Source of the DNA: Pseudaestuariivita atlantica
Lineage (GTDB): Bacteria; Pseudomonadota; Alphaproteobacteria; Rhodobacterales; Rhodobacteraceae
NCBI RefSeq assembly: GCF_001205715.1
Contig: NZ_AQQZ01000009.1
Location: 62,001 to 126,000 of the forward strand
Direction: 5' to 3'
DNA length: 64,000 nt
The notes under the pieces are model-generated. The model was given only the letters and a program-made list of their open reading frames with translations. It was not told where the DNA came from and searched no databases. Shown in pieces: positions 10,269-18,406 of the stretch (position 1 is its first letter; each line of letters begins with the position of its first letter). The position numbers were made by a program, and so were the translations under genes.

Positions 10269-11215
10269 GCCAGCAGGTCGAGAAACCCCGCCTCCGCCTG
10301 CGTCAGCTCGGCAGGCGGGTCCGCCGCACCCAGCGCCTCACCACCGGCGAGGGCAATCACCTCCGGATGGATGTAGCTGTTCCGCGCAATCGTGGGCGTG
10401 TTGTGCAGCCGCTCCGCCGCCGCCGCGGCCATCGCCTTGATCGTCGCGCCACCCTGCCGTGCCACGTCGAACGCCGCGACCGACCCGGCCCATGTGCGGA
10501 AGGTCTTGGCCGTGGCATTCGTGGCCGTGTGCTCGGCAAGGTAGGCGTTCAGCGTCTCCGACCTGAGCGACCGCACTGCGCCATCCGCGCCCACGAAACT
10601 GAAAAGCGTCGCGCCGCCGTGGTCCTGCACCGCCTCCAGCGCCCGCGCCAGCGTCCGGTCGGACCGCGCCTTGCGCACCCGCTGCCCGCCCTTGGCGGTG
10701 TAGTCGAGCCGTACTTTCGACCCGTCCAGTGTCAGATGACGGTTGCGCAGGGTCAGCGCCCCGTAACTGCCGTTCTGCTCGGTATAGGCTTCGGACCCCG
10801 CCCGCAGCGCCATCCGGTCGATCAGCGCGGCGGCGGCGGCCAGCGCGAACCGCTCCTCCCCCGCCTCGCCCTTCAGGTCCGCGCGGATGCGGCGGCGCAG
10901 GCGTGGCAAACCCTCGCCGAAGGCAGGCAGATCGGCATACTTGTCCCGCGCCCGCTCCTCCACCCAGACGGGGTGATACCGGTACTGCTTGCGCCGCCGC
11001 GCGTCCCGGCCCGTGGCCTGCAGATGGCCATTGGCGAACGGGCTCATCCACACGTCGTCATAGGCGGGCGGCACCGCCAGCGCGTCCAGCCGCTTACGCT
11101 CCGCCCCCCGATCGATCCGGGTGCCATCGGGCGCGACATAGGAAAAGCCGCGCCCGCACCGACGCCGCAAGATCCCCGGCTGGTCGTCGGGGTAATAGCG
11201 CAGCGGCTCGCTCAC
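10265..11215 (-). CDS. DNA topoisomerase IB (poxvirus-like)
   Basis: A 316-residue type IB topoisomerase, which relaxes supercoils through a 3'-phosphotyrosyl intermediate without ATP. The catalytic tyrosine is Tyr281 in ARNSYIHPEV; Arg138 (ALRAGSEAY), the KGG loop near 175 and Arg240 (AKTFRTWAG) are the other expected active-site residues. Length fits bacterial homologues. It starts within the stop codon of the upstream tudor-domain gene (ATGA overlap), so the pair form an operon. Confidence 0.93.
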   Translation of the reverse strand: MSEPLRYYPDDQPGILRRRCGRGFSYVAPDGTRIDRGAERKRLDALAVPPAYDDVWMSPFANGHLQATGRDARRRKQYRYHPVWVEERARDKYADLPAFGEGLPRLRRRIRADLKGEAGEERFALAAAAALIDRMALRAGSEAYTEQNGSYGALTLRNRHLTLDGSKVRLDYTAKGGQRVRKARSDRTLARALEAVQDHGGATLFSFVGADGAVRSLRSETLNAYLAEHTATNATAKTFRTWAGSVAAFDVARQGGATIKAMAAAAAERLHNTPTIARNSYIHPEVIALAGGEALGAADPPAELTQAEAGFLDLLA

Positions 11216-11424
11216 GCCTTGCGCACTTCCGAGGCGAGCTTCAGGACGCCGTCACCGTCCTCCTGCTCGATATAAAGCGCCGGATCATCGTCCGACCCGT
11301 TCCGCGTGACCTCGCTGCCCTGCAGGGTGCGGGTGATCTTCTGGGTATAGGTCTTCTGAACGGTGCCCTCGGCCGTGCCGTTGCCCCGGTCCCATTCGAC
11401 CTTGTCTCCTTGGGAATAGCTCAT
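11212..11424 (-). CDS. Hypervirulence-associated protein, TUDOR domain (DUF2945)
   Basis: A 70-residue protein, MSYSQGDKVEWDRGNGTAEG and onward, matching the small HVA-TUDOR family: a K-V-x-W strand, a G-x-V-x-K turn, then D-D-P-x-Y and a C-terminal HK/K-x-x-S-x-V-like segment (LKLASEVRKA). CTCCTT at 11434-11439 (AAGGAG on the coding strand) fixes the start. The domain is small and basic-acidic; biochemical role is not established. Coupling to topoisomerase IB is consistent with a nucleic-acid role, which is inference. Confidence 0.85.
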   Translation of the reverse strand: MSYSQGDKVEWDRGNGTAEGTVQKTYTQKITRTLQGSEVTRNGSDDDPALYIEQEDGDGVLKLASEVRKA

Positions 11425-11494
11425 GTCAGATGCTCCTTGATCGGCTTGCCGACCCAACCCCAAGGCGGCAAGCTGGGTTCCGAAAGGACGCGCC

Positions 11495-11914
11495 ATGACA
11501 GCCGACGACATCATCGACCATCTCGGCCTCCAGCCGCATCCCGAAGGCGGCTGGTACCGCCAGACATGGGAAGGCACCGAACAGCCCCGCGCCGCCGGAA
11601 CCTGCATCTACTTCCTGCTGAAAGGCGGCGAAGCCAGCCACTGGCACCGCGTCGACGCGACCGAGATCTGGCACCTCTACGCCGGTGCGCCCCTCATCCT
11701 GTCGCTCGCGGCAACCGAAAGCGGCCCCGCAACCGACCACCTGCTCACCCCCGACCTCGCCAAGGGCGCGCCCCAGATCGTCGTCCCCGAAAACCACTGG
11801 CAGGCCGCCCGCACCACCGGCGACTGGACGCTCGTGGGCTGCACGGTCTCTCCCGGCTTCCAATTCTCGGGCTTCGACCTCGCCCCGCCGGGTTTCGGCA
11901 TCCCCCGCGGCTGA
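11495..11914 (+). CDS. Cupin-fold protein, DUF985 family
   Basis: A 139-residue single-domain cupin. Diagnostic stretches are LGLQPHPEGGWYRQTW near the N-terminus, SHWHRVDATEIWHLYAGAPL with the metal-binding histidines, and GCTVSPGFQFSGFDLAPPGF at the end. The family is structurally known but of uncertain function (some members are linked to sugar epimerisation-like folds). It is transcribed divergently from the tudor/topoisomerase operon across a short gap. Confidence 0.88.
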   Translation: MTADDIIDHLGLQPHPEGGWYRQTWEGTEQPRAAGTCIYFLLKGGEASHWHRVDATEIWHLYAGAPLILSLAATESGPATDHLLTPDLAKGAPQIVVPENHWQAARTTGDWTLVGCTVSPGFQFSGFDLAPPGFGIPRG

Positions 11915-11920
11915 CCCGCC

Positions 11921-11973
11921 CCTTCTTCGGTTCTCAAATACCTCGGGGAGCGCGAGGGGCTGGCCCCTCGCTC
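11921..11973 (-). repeat. Short intergenic repeat with GAAGAAG core, copy 1
   Basis: Read on the minus strand this holds a GCGAGGGGC/GCCCCTCGC hairpin followed by GAGGTATTTGAGAAC and CGAAGAAGG. The same order (GC hairpin, A-TATTT-G, then A/G-rich GAAGAAG) occurs at 22826-22877 and, without a strong hairpin, at 38216-38255. It sits between two convergent genes and might also terminate transcription. Confidence 0.6.
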
Positions 11974-11978
11974 CGCCC

Positions 11979-12440
11979 CTACAAAGGCAGCGCCGTCGTC
12001 GACTTGATCTCTTCCATCGACAGAAGCGCCGTGACATTGTGGATCTTCACTTCGGAAATCAGCGCCTGGTAGAAGGCGTCATAGGCCCTTGCATTGGGCA
12101 CCCGCACCTTCAGGATGTAATCGATATCGCCTGCCAGCCGGTGCGCCTCCTGCACTTCGGGCCGGGCGTTCAGCGCCTCCAGGAACCGTTTCTGCCAGTC
12201 CTGTTCATGCTCGGACGTGCGGATCAGCACGTAGAAGCAGGCATCGAAGCCCAGCGCCTCGGCATCCAGCGTGACGGTCTGCGAGGTGATGATCCCCGCC
12301 TCCCGCATCTTGCGGATGCGATTCCACACCGGGGTCTTCGACGACCCCACTTCCGTTGCGATCTCATCAAGGGACCGGCTGGCATCCACCTGCAGGCAGC
12401 CAAGGATTTTCCGATCAAGCTCGTCGATCCGAACCGACAT
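11979..12440 (-). CDS. Lrp/AsnC-family transcriptional regulator
   Basis: A 153-residue regulator. The helix-turn-helix is in IDELDRKILGCLQVDASRSL to SSKTPVWNRIRKMREAGII, and the RAM effector-binding domain follows (GFDACFYVLIRT, VQEAHRLAGDIDYILKVRV). It is divergently transcribed from the sulfite-reduction operon across 138 bases, so control of that operon, perhaps by a sulfur amino acid, is likely but inferred. Confidence 0.93.
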   Translation of the reverse strand: MSVRIDELDRKILGCLQVDASRSLDEIATEVGSSKTPVWNRIRKMREAGIITSQTVTLDAEALGFDACFYVLIRTSEHEQDWQKRFLEALNARPEVQEAHRLAGDIDYILKVRVPNARAYDAFYQALISEVKIHNVTALLSMEEIKSTTALPL

Positions 12441-12490
12441 TTTCGCATGCTCCTCTTTCGGGGAAATTTCGTCCCGCTACGCGGTAAATC

Positions 12491-12550
12491 AGAACAAAGT
12501 TCCTTATTCAACCGCGCATCTAGCCTTCATATGGAATTTTTTCCTATATC
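12491..12550. promoter_or_regulatory. Divergent control region with two candidate operators
   Basis: Between the Lrp regulator and DUF2849 lie GAACAAAGTTC (12492-12502, an inverted repeat with a 3-base centre) and an AT-rich imperfect dyad, ATATGGAATTTTTTCCTATA (12529-12548). Both have the partial symmetry expected of Lrp/AsnC sites. Binding is inferred from position only. Confidence 0.4.
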
Positions 12551-12578
12551 TGGACGGGTAAACCGCCCGGAGGCCATC

Positions 12579-12878
12579 ATGCCCAAACCGTTCACACCCA
12601 AGGTCGTCACCGCCAACGCGCTGATCGCGGGCGATGTCGTCTACCTCGCGGCGGATGACACGTGGACGCGGCACCTGTCGCGGGCCGAGGTGCTGACCGA
12701 CGAGGCCGATGCCGACCTGCGGCTTTTGCTGGCGCAGTCGCAACCCGGTGAAGTGGTCGGGGCCTACCTCGCCGAGGTGACCGCCGATGGCACCCCCACC
12801 CATTTCCGCGAGGAGTTCCGCCGCACCGGCCCCTCCAACTACCCCCACGGCAAACAGGCGGACAGCGCCCATGTATAA
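12579..12878 (+). CDS. DUF2849 protein of the sulfite reduction operon
   Basis: A 99-residue soluble protein beginning MPKPFTPKVVTANALIAGDV with CGGAGG (12568-12573) as ribosome-binding site. DUF2849 proteins are regularly encoded immediately before cysI in alphaproteobacteria, and here the stop overlaps the cysI start by eight bases. Role unknown; association with sulfite reductase is by context. Confidence 0.9.
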   Translation: MPKPFTPKVVTANALIAGDVVYLAADDTWTRHLSRAEVLTDEADADLRLLLAQSQPGEVVGAYLAEVTADGTPTHFREEFRRTGPSNYPHGKQADSAHV

Positions 12879-14535
12879 CTATACCGATTTCGACCGCGCC
12901 TTCCTCAAGGCCCGCAACGCGCAGTTCCGCGCGCAGGTGGAGCGCCGCATCGCGGGCGCGCTGACCGAGGACGAGTTCAAGCCCCTGCGCCTGATGAACG
13001 GCCTTTACCTGCAGCTGCACGCCTACATGCTGCGCGTCGCGATCCCCTACGGCACGCTGAACGGCGCGCGGATGCGCAAGCTGGCCGAGATCGCGGACCG
13101 GTGGGACAAGGGGTACGGCCATTTCACCACCCGCCAGAACATCCAGTTCAACTGGCCCGAACTGCGCGACGTGCCAGACATGCTGGATGCCTTGGCCGAG
13201 GTCGACATGCACGCCATCCAGACCTCGGGCAACACGATCCGCAACGTGACCTCGGACCATTTCGCGGGCGCCGCGGCCGACGAGATCGAAGACCCCCGCC
13301 CCACCGCCGAATTGCTGCGCCAGTGGTCCACCGATCACCCCGAGTTCCAGTTCCTCGGGCGCAAGTTCAAGATCGCCGTCGGTGCCTCGGAACAGGACCG
13401 CGCTGTGCTGAAGGCGCATGACCTCGCCGTGCAGATCGTGAGGCGTGGCGGCGAGACCGGATACCGTATCTTCGTGGGCGGCGGCCTTGGCCGCACCCCG
13501 ATGATCGGCCAGGTCCTGCGCGACTTTCTCCCCCGCGCGGACCTGCTCCCTTATGTCGAGGCCGTTCTCAGCGTCTACAACCTGCTGGGACGGCGCGACA
13601 ACAAGTACAAGGCCCGGATCAAGATCACCGTGCACGAGAACGGGATCGACCGCATCCGCGAACTGACCGAGGCGCGCTTTGCCGAGCTTCGCCCGGCGTT
13701 CAAGGGCGCCGACCAGCGCCTTCTCGCGCGTATCCGGGACCAGTTCCGCGGGCCGGATTACATCAAGGTCGCGGGCGATGCCTTTGATACGGCGTATGAA
13801 AACGATCCCGTTTTCCGGTCGTGGGTCGATACCAACGTGACCGACCACAAGCAGCCCGGTTACGCGATCGCCACCATCTCGCTCAAGGCGCATGGGGCGA
13901 CGCCGGGGGACGCGACAAGCGACCAGATGCGCGTGATGGCGGATATCGCCGAACGCCTTGCACATGACGAATTGCGCATCAGCCACGAACAGAACGTCAT
14001 CCTGCCGCATGTCCCCCGCGCGAACCTGCCGCAGGTTCACGCGGAACTTCAACAGGCCGGGCTAGGCACCTCGAATATCGGGCTTATTTCCGACATCATC
14101 GCCTGCCCCGGCATGGATTACTGCGCTCTGGCCACGGCCCGTTCGATCCCCGTCGCGCAGAAGATCGCGGAGCGGTTCGACGCGCTGAAGCTGGAACACG
14201 AAATTGGCGAGCTGAAGCTGAAGATCTCGGGCTGCATCAATGCCTGCGGGCACCATCACGTGGGCCATATCGGCATCCTCGGGCTGGACCGCGCGGGCGT
14301 GGAAACCTACCAGATCACGCTGGGCGGCGACGCCACGGAAACGGCCGCCATCGGCGACCGCACCGGCCCCGGCTTCAGCTATGACGAGATCGTGCCCGCG
14401 ATCGAGCGCATCATCGACGCCTACCTCGCCCTGCGTGACGGGGCCGAAGAGACGTTCCTCGCCACCTATCGCCGCGTCGGGATGGAGCCGTTCAAGGCGG
14501 CGCTTTACGGCGAACAGAAGGCGCGCGCGGCATGA
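12871..14535 (+). CDS. cysI: Sulfite reductase hemoprotein (siroheme / 4Fe-4S)
   Basis: A 554-residue enzyme reducing sulfite to sulfide with six electrons in the cytoplasm. The siroheme-[4Fe-4S] cysteines follow the canonical Cx5C ... Cx3C layout at Cys412, Cys418 (ACPGMDYC) and Cys455, Cys459 (SGCINAC). The N-terminal half has YGHFTTRQNIQFNW and the arginine/lysine-rich sulfite pocket region. The companion flavoprotein CysJ is absent; the ferredoxin-NADP reductase four genes on is the probable electron source, via ferredoxin. It overlaps both neighbours. Confidence 0.96.
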   Translation: MYNYTDFDRAFLKARNAQFRAQVERRIAGALTEDEFKPLRLMNGLYLQLHAYMLRVAIPYGTLNGARMRKLAEIADRWDKGYGHFTTRQNIQFNWPELRDVPDMLDALAEVDMHAIQTSGNTIRNVTSDHFAGAAADEIEDPRPTAELLRQWSTDHPEFQFLGRKFKIAVGASEQDRAVLKAHDLAVQIVRRGGETGYRIFVGGGLGRTPMIGQVLRDFLPRADLLPYVEAVLSVYNLLGRRDNKYKARIKITVHENGIDRIRELTEARFAELRPAFKGADQRLLARIRDQFRGPDYIKVAGDAFDTAYENDPVFRSWVDTNVTDHKQPGYAIATISLKAHGATPGDATSDQMRVMADIAERLAHDELRISHEQNVILPHVPRANLPQVHAELQQAGLGTSNIGLISDIIACPGMDYCALATARSIPVAQKIAERFDALKLEHEIGELKLKISGCINACGHHHVGHIGILGLDRAGVETYQITLGGDATETAAIGDRTGPGFSYDEIVPAIERIIDAYLALRDGAEETFLATYRRVGMEPFKAALYGEQKARAA

Positions 14536-15251
14536 TACACGCGGTCGATTTCGCGCCACGGGCGCAGGCGCTGAACCTCGCCTACCAGGAGCAGGCGGCG
14601 CTGTCGCTTTTGTCATCGGTCCTGATCGGGCGGTCGGCGGGGCGCGTCGCGGTGGTGTCGGCCTTCGGGGCCGACAGCGTCGTCATCCTGCACCTCGTCA
14701 GCCGCATCGACCCGACGGCCCCGGTGCTGTTCGTCGATACCGAGATGCTGTTTGCCGAAACGCTCGCCTACCAGCGCGAGGTCGCCGGAGCGCTTGGCCT
14801 GTCCAACGTGCAGGTCCTGCGCGGCGATACGGCGCGCGATGCCGATAACACGCTGCACCTGCGCGACCCCGACGCCTGCTGCGCCCTGCGCAAGACCGCG
14901 CCGCTGGACGCCGCGCTGCAGGGGTTCGATGCGTGGATCACGGGCCGCAAGCGGTACCAGGGCGGGCAGCGCGCCGACGTGCAGACATTCACCCCCGACC
15001 CGCGCGGGCGCGGGCTGACGATCAACCCGCTCGCCACCTGGGCGCGGGAGGAGGTGCAGGCCTACATCACCCGCCACGATCTGCCCCGGCACCCGCTGGT
15101 GGCGCAGGGCTTCCGCTCGATCGGTTGCGCGCCCTGCACGTCCCGCGTGGCCGAGGGCGAGGACGAACGCGCCGGGCGCTGGCGCGGGCAGGACAAGGAC
15201 GAATGCGGCATCCACATCGTGGACGGCAAGATAGTGAGAGGCGCGGCATGA
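14532..15251 (+). CDS. cysH: Adenylyl-sulfate (APS) reductase, Fe-S type
   Basis: A 239-residue reductase producing sulfite and AMP. It has the [4Fe-4S] cysteines of the APS-type enzymes (Cys116-Cys117 in DPDACCALRK and Cys199/Cys202 in SIGCAPC), plus the catalytic Cys225 (ECGIH) near the end. PAPS-specific enzymes lack the paired cysteines, so APS is the likely substrate. The nucleotide loop is VSAFGADSVV. It overlaps cysI and DUF934 by ATGA junctions. Confidence 0.95.
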   Translation: MIHAVDFAPRAQALNLAYQEQAALSLLSSVLIGRSAGRVAVVSAFGADSVVILHLVSRIDPTAPVLFVDTEMLFAETLAYQREVAGALGLSNVQVLRGDTARDADNTLHLRDPDACCALRKTAPLDAALQGFDAWITGRKRYQGGQRADVQTFTPDPRGRGLTINPLATWAREEVQAYITRHDLPRHPLVAQGFRSIGCAPCTSRVAEGEDERAGRWRGQDKDECGIHIVDGKIVRGAA

Positions 15252-15655
15252 CCATTCTCGTGACGGATCAGGGCTTTGCGCCCGACACTTACACCGGCAC
15301 CTTCGTGCCTCTTGGTGAAGCAGCAAACGACGTGCGCGCGCTTGACGTGCCGTCGGACGCCGACCCGGATACGCTGGCGGACCGCCTGTCGGCAGAGGTG
15401 ATCCGCGTCGATTTCCCCTCCTTCGCGGACGGGCGCGGGTTCACCATCGCCGCGCGGCTGCGGCGCATGGGCTTTGCCGGGCGGTTGAGGGCGCGCGGGC
15501 ACGTGATCTCGGACCAGTACGCGATGGCGCGGCGGTCGGGGTTCGACGAGGTCGAGATCAGCGACGAATTGGCCCAGCGACAACCCGAACCCGAATGGCT
15601 ATTTCGCAGCCAGTGGCGGGACCACGATTACCAGTCAAGGCTGCGTGACAGCTGA
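15248..15655 (+). CDS. DUF934 protein of the sulfite reduction operon
   Basis: A 135-residue protein containing RVDFPSFADGRGFTIAARLR and GHVISDQYAMARRSGFDEVE, the conserved core of DUF934, a family always found with cysI/cysH and thought to be an oxidoreductase-associated partner. Translationally coupled to cysH (ATGA). Molecular role not established. Confidence 0.92.
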   Translation: MTILVTDQGFAPDTYTGTFVPLGEAANDVRALDVPSDADPDTLADRLSAEVIRVDFPSFADGRGFTIAARLRRMGFAGRLRARGHVISDQYAMARRSGFDEVEISDELAQRQPEPEWLFRSQWRDHDYQSRLRDS

Positions 15656-15692
15656 GACGCTTCTCAAACCTGACAGATTTCTCTAAGGATGT

Positions 15693-15712
15693 CGGGGGCC
15701 CGCGCGCCCCCG
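15693..15712 (+). promoter_or_regulatory. Intercistronic GC hairpin
   Basis: CGGGGGC (15693-15699) and GCCCCCG (15706-15712) form a short strong stem in the 68-base gap between DUF934 and the reductase gene. There is no T-run, so it more likely stabilises or segments the message than ends it. Confidence 0.45.
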
Positions 15713-15723
15713 CGACGCATGAC

Positions 15724-16566
15724 ATGACCGAGCAGACACCCGTGAACACCCAGACCGCCGTCAAAGCCCTGCCCGACGCCCAGACCGTGACCGAGGTCAC
15801 GCACTGGACCGACCGGCTGTTTTCCTTCCGCTGCACGCGGCCCGCATCGTTGCGCTTCCGGTCCGGCGAATTCGTGATGATCGGCCTGATGGGCGATCCC
15901 GATCCGAAGACCGGCAAGCAGAAACCGCTCTTGCGCGCCTATTCCATCGCGTCGCCCTCGTGGGATGACGAGCTGGAATTCTACTCGATCAAGGTGCAGG
16001 ACGGGCCGCTGACCTCGAAACTGCAGCACATCCAGCCGGGGGAGCAGATCATCCTGCGCCCCAAGCCCGTGGGCACGCTGGTGCATGACGCGCTGTTGCC
16101 GGGCAAACGCCTGTGGTTCTTTGCCACCGGCACCGGGTTCGCGCCCTTCGCCTCGCTCCTGCGCGATCCCCAGACGTTCGAGGATTACGAGCAGGTCATC
16201 ATCACCCATACCTGCCGCGACGTGGCCGAGCTGGAATATGGCCGCCGCCTGGTCGAGCATATCCGGACGGACGAGATGATGGGCGAGTTGCTGGGTCAGG
16301 AGAACCTCGGCAAGCTCACCTACTACCCCACCACGACGCGCGAAGAGAGCCTCAGGATGGGCCGCATCACGACGCTTCTGGAGGACGGGACGCTGTTTGC
16401 CGACCTGGGCATCGACGGCATGTCGCCCGACACCGACCGCGCGATGGTCTGCGGGTCGCTGGGGTTGAACACCGATCTGAAGGCGATCCTCGAAAGCTTC
16501 GGGCTGGAGGAAGGCGCGAACAGCGATCCCAAGCATTACGTGGTCGAAAAGGCCTTCGTCGGCTGA
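15724..16566 (+). CDS. fpr: Ferredoxin--NADP+ reductase
   Basis: A 280-residue FAD enzyme passing electrons between NADPH and ferredoxin. The FAD-binding motif is LLRAYSIASPSWDDELEFYS, the NADP pyrophosphate loop is FATGTGFAPFASLLRDP, and AMVCGSLGLN is the late NADP-binding strand. The C-terminus ends KHYVVEKAFVG, a short tail typical of bacterial FPR. Position at the end of the cys operon suggests it powers CysI. A strong terminator follows. Confidence 0.95.
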   Translation: MTEQTPVNTQTAVKALPDAQTVTEVTHWTDRLFSFRCTRPASLRFRSGEFVMIGLMGDPDPKTGKQKPLLRAYSIASPSWDDELEFYSIKVQDGPLTSKLQHIQPGEQIILRPKPVGTLVHDALLPGKRLWFFATGTGFAPFASLLRDPQTFEDYEQVIITHTCRDVAELEYGRRLVEHIRTDEMMGELLGQENLGKLTYYPTTTREESLRMGRITTLLEDGTLFADLGIDGMSPDTDRAMVCGSLGLNTDLKAILESFGLEEGANSDPKHYVVEKAFVG

Positions 16567-16589
16567 CGGGGCCACGTCCCGGACATGCA

Positions 16590-16626
16590 AACGCCGCGCG
16601 GACCGTTGGATCCGCGCGGCGTTTTT
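16590..16626 (+). terminator. Rho-independent terminator of the cys operon
   Basis: A perfect 13-bp stem, AACGCCGCGCGGA (16590-16602) with TCCGCGCGGCGTT (16611-16623), eight-base loop, followed by a run of T. It separates the operon from the convergent repeat-protein gene. Confidence 0.92.
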
Positions 16627-16645
16627 GTCTTTCTTGGGCCGTGAC

Positions 16646-18205
16646 TTAGCGGCCAAGCGCGGTCTTCACCTGCTCGATCACCGATTTCACGAGATCGGGG
16701 TTCTCTGCCGCTTTCTTGACGGCCGCCACGAGCGTCGTTTTCTGCAGCGCTCCGAGGTCCGAGTTCTCGATCATCTCGGTCACTTTCGACACGTCGAACC
16801 CGTCGACCGTCAGCGCCTCGGCAATGCTGCCTCCCGCATCGGTCGCCGCCGAGGTCGTCGCGGCAGCGGTATCCATCGCGGCGTCGGTCGCAGCAGCGGC
16901 GGTGTCCGTCGCAGTATCAGTTGCGGCGGCAGCCGTGTCCGTTGCAGCGTCAGTTGCGGCAGCGGCGGTGTCCGCTGCGGCATCGGTTGCGGCAGCGGCG
17001 GTGTCCGTCGCGGCGTCAGTGGCAGCAGCAACCGTGTCCGTCGCGGCGTCAGTGGCAGCAGCAACCGTGTCCGTCGCGGCGTCAGTGGCAGCAGCAACCG
17101 TGTCCGTCGCGGCGTCAGTGGCAGCAGCAACCGTGTCCGTCGCGGCGTCAGTGGCAGCAGCAGCCGTGTCCGTCGCAGCATCAGTTGCAGCGGCAGCGGT
17201 GTCGGTCGCGGTGTCCACGGCATCGCCCGCAGCGTCGGTTGCCGCGTCGGCAGCGGCGGCGGCGGTGTCGGTCGCGGTGTCCACGGCGTCGCTCGCCGCA
17301 TCAGTCGCTGCATCGGCAGCCGAAGCGGCGGTGTCGGTCGCGGTGTCCGCAGCGTCGCTCGCGGCATCGGTTGCTGCATCGGTAGCTGCAGCGGCGGTGT
17401 CAGTCGCGGTGTCCACGGCGTCGGTAGCAGCGTCTGTTGCTGCATCGGCAGCCGCAGCAGCGGTGTCGGTCGCGGTGTCCACGGCGTCGCTGGCCGCATC
17501 AGTCGCCGCGTCGGCAGCCGCGGCGGCGGTGTCGGTTGCAGTGTCCACGGCATCGCCCGCGGCATCGGTCGCCGCATCGGCAGCGGCAGCAGCGGTGTCG
17601 GTCGCGGTGTCCACGGCGTCGGTCGCGGCATCGGTTGCCGCGTCGGCGGCGGCAGCTGCGGTTTCCTTCGCGGTGTCAACGGCATCGCTCGCGGCATCAG
17701 CAGCGGCAGCGGCCGTGTCCTTTGCCGTATCGACCGCATCGCTGGCGGCGTCGGTTGCGGCGTCGGCAGCAGCGGCGGCGGTGTCGGTTGCGGTGTCGAC
17801 GGCATCGCTGACAGCGTCGGTGGCCGCGTCGTTTGCGTCCGATGCAGCATTCGACACGCTGTCCACGGCACTGTCTACGGCGTCGCTGGCGGAATCGACC
17901 GCGCCAGCGGCGGCGTCGGCCACGTCACTTGCCGCGTCCGTTGCGGTATCGACGGCGCTGTCGACCGCATCGCTGACCGCGTCGGCGGCATCGGACGCGG
18001 TATCGGCCACCGCGTCAGCCGCGCTGGAGGCCGCTTCGGTCGTCGCGGTCGCCGCATCACTCGCCGCTTCGGTTGCGGCGGTGGTCACGTCCGACGCAGT
18101 CTCCTGCGCGCTCGAGACGACGTCATCGACGCTGCGACCGGTGACCACGAAATACCCGATGCCCGCCACGACGGCGGCACCGATCAAAAGGATGATGGTC
18201 CTCAT
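16646..18205 (-). CDS. Membrane-anchored Ala/Thr/Asp 11-residue-repeat protein
   Basis: A 519-residue protein starting MRTIILLIGAAVVAGIGYFV, a single signal-anchor helix, with AAGGAG (18213-18218) seven bases upstream. Residues from about 30 to 455 are built almost only from Ala, Thr, Asp, Val and Ser in 11-residue units such as TDTAAAATDAA and SDAVDTATDTA. There are no cysteines, prolines or aromatics in that part. The last 60 residues form a different, helical domain (TVDGFDVSKVTEMIENSDLG, then LQKTTLVAAVKKAAENPDLV). Eleven-residue amphipathic repeats occur in LEA-like, apolipoprotein-like and phasin-like proteins; an envelope coiled rod or surface-coating protein is possible, but function is unknown. 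Confidence 0.8.
   Translation of the reverse strand: MRTIILLIGAAVVAGIGYFVVTGRSVDDVVSSAQETASDVTTAATEAASDAATATTEAASSAADAVADTASDAADAVSDAVDSAVDTATDAASDVADAAAGAVDSASDAVDSAVDSVSNAASDANDAATDAVSDAVDTATDTAAAAADAATDAASDAVDTAKDTAAAAADAASDAVDTAKETAAAAADAATDAATDAVDTATDTAAAAADAATDAAGDAVDTATDTAAAAADAATDAASDAVDTATDTAAAAADAATDAATDAVDTATDTAAAATDAATDAASDAADTATDTAASAADAATDAASDAVDTATDTAAAAADAATDAAGDAVDTATDTAAAATDAATDTAAAATDAATDTVAAATDAATDTVAAATDAATDTVAAATDAATDTVAAATDAATDTAAAATDAAADTAAAATDAATDTAAAATDTATDTAAAATDAAMDTAAATTSAATDAGGSIAEALTVDGFDVSKVTEMIENSDLGALQKTTLVAAVKKAAENPDLVKSVIEQVKTALGR
17001..17165 (-). repeat. 33-bp tandem repeats inside the Ala/Thr/Asp protein gene
   Basis: Four exact 33-bp copies run from 17001 to 17132, followed by a fifth with one base changed. 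Each encodes TDTVAAATDAA (the fifth TDTAAAATDAA). Flanking sequence contains 66-bp double units with more drift. Such exact repeats are prone to length change by slippage. Confidence 0.9.
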
Positions 18206-18406
18206 CAAAACACTCCTTGCACAAGGCTCCCCGAGGCGCATCCGGCGCCTGTCCGGTATTGATGGCGAGATGGCCAACCCCGTGACCGGCTGCAAGGGGA
18301 AAATCGGGCAATTTCCTGCATTCGGCCACTTTTGCCGCTTGAATCGGTAGGGGTGCCCCTCTACCTTGGCGGCTCAGATTTCGGCAACAATCGAAGGACA
18401 AGTCCG

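Noticed and set aside
16625-18350. Long plus-strand frames (over 500 codons) opposite the Ala/Thr/Asp repeat protein
   Set aside because: The 33/66-bp repeats contain no stop triplets in several frames, so long frames arise automatically. Only the minus-strand frame has a ribosome-binding site, a membrane anchor and a non-repeat C-terminal domain.
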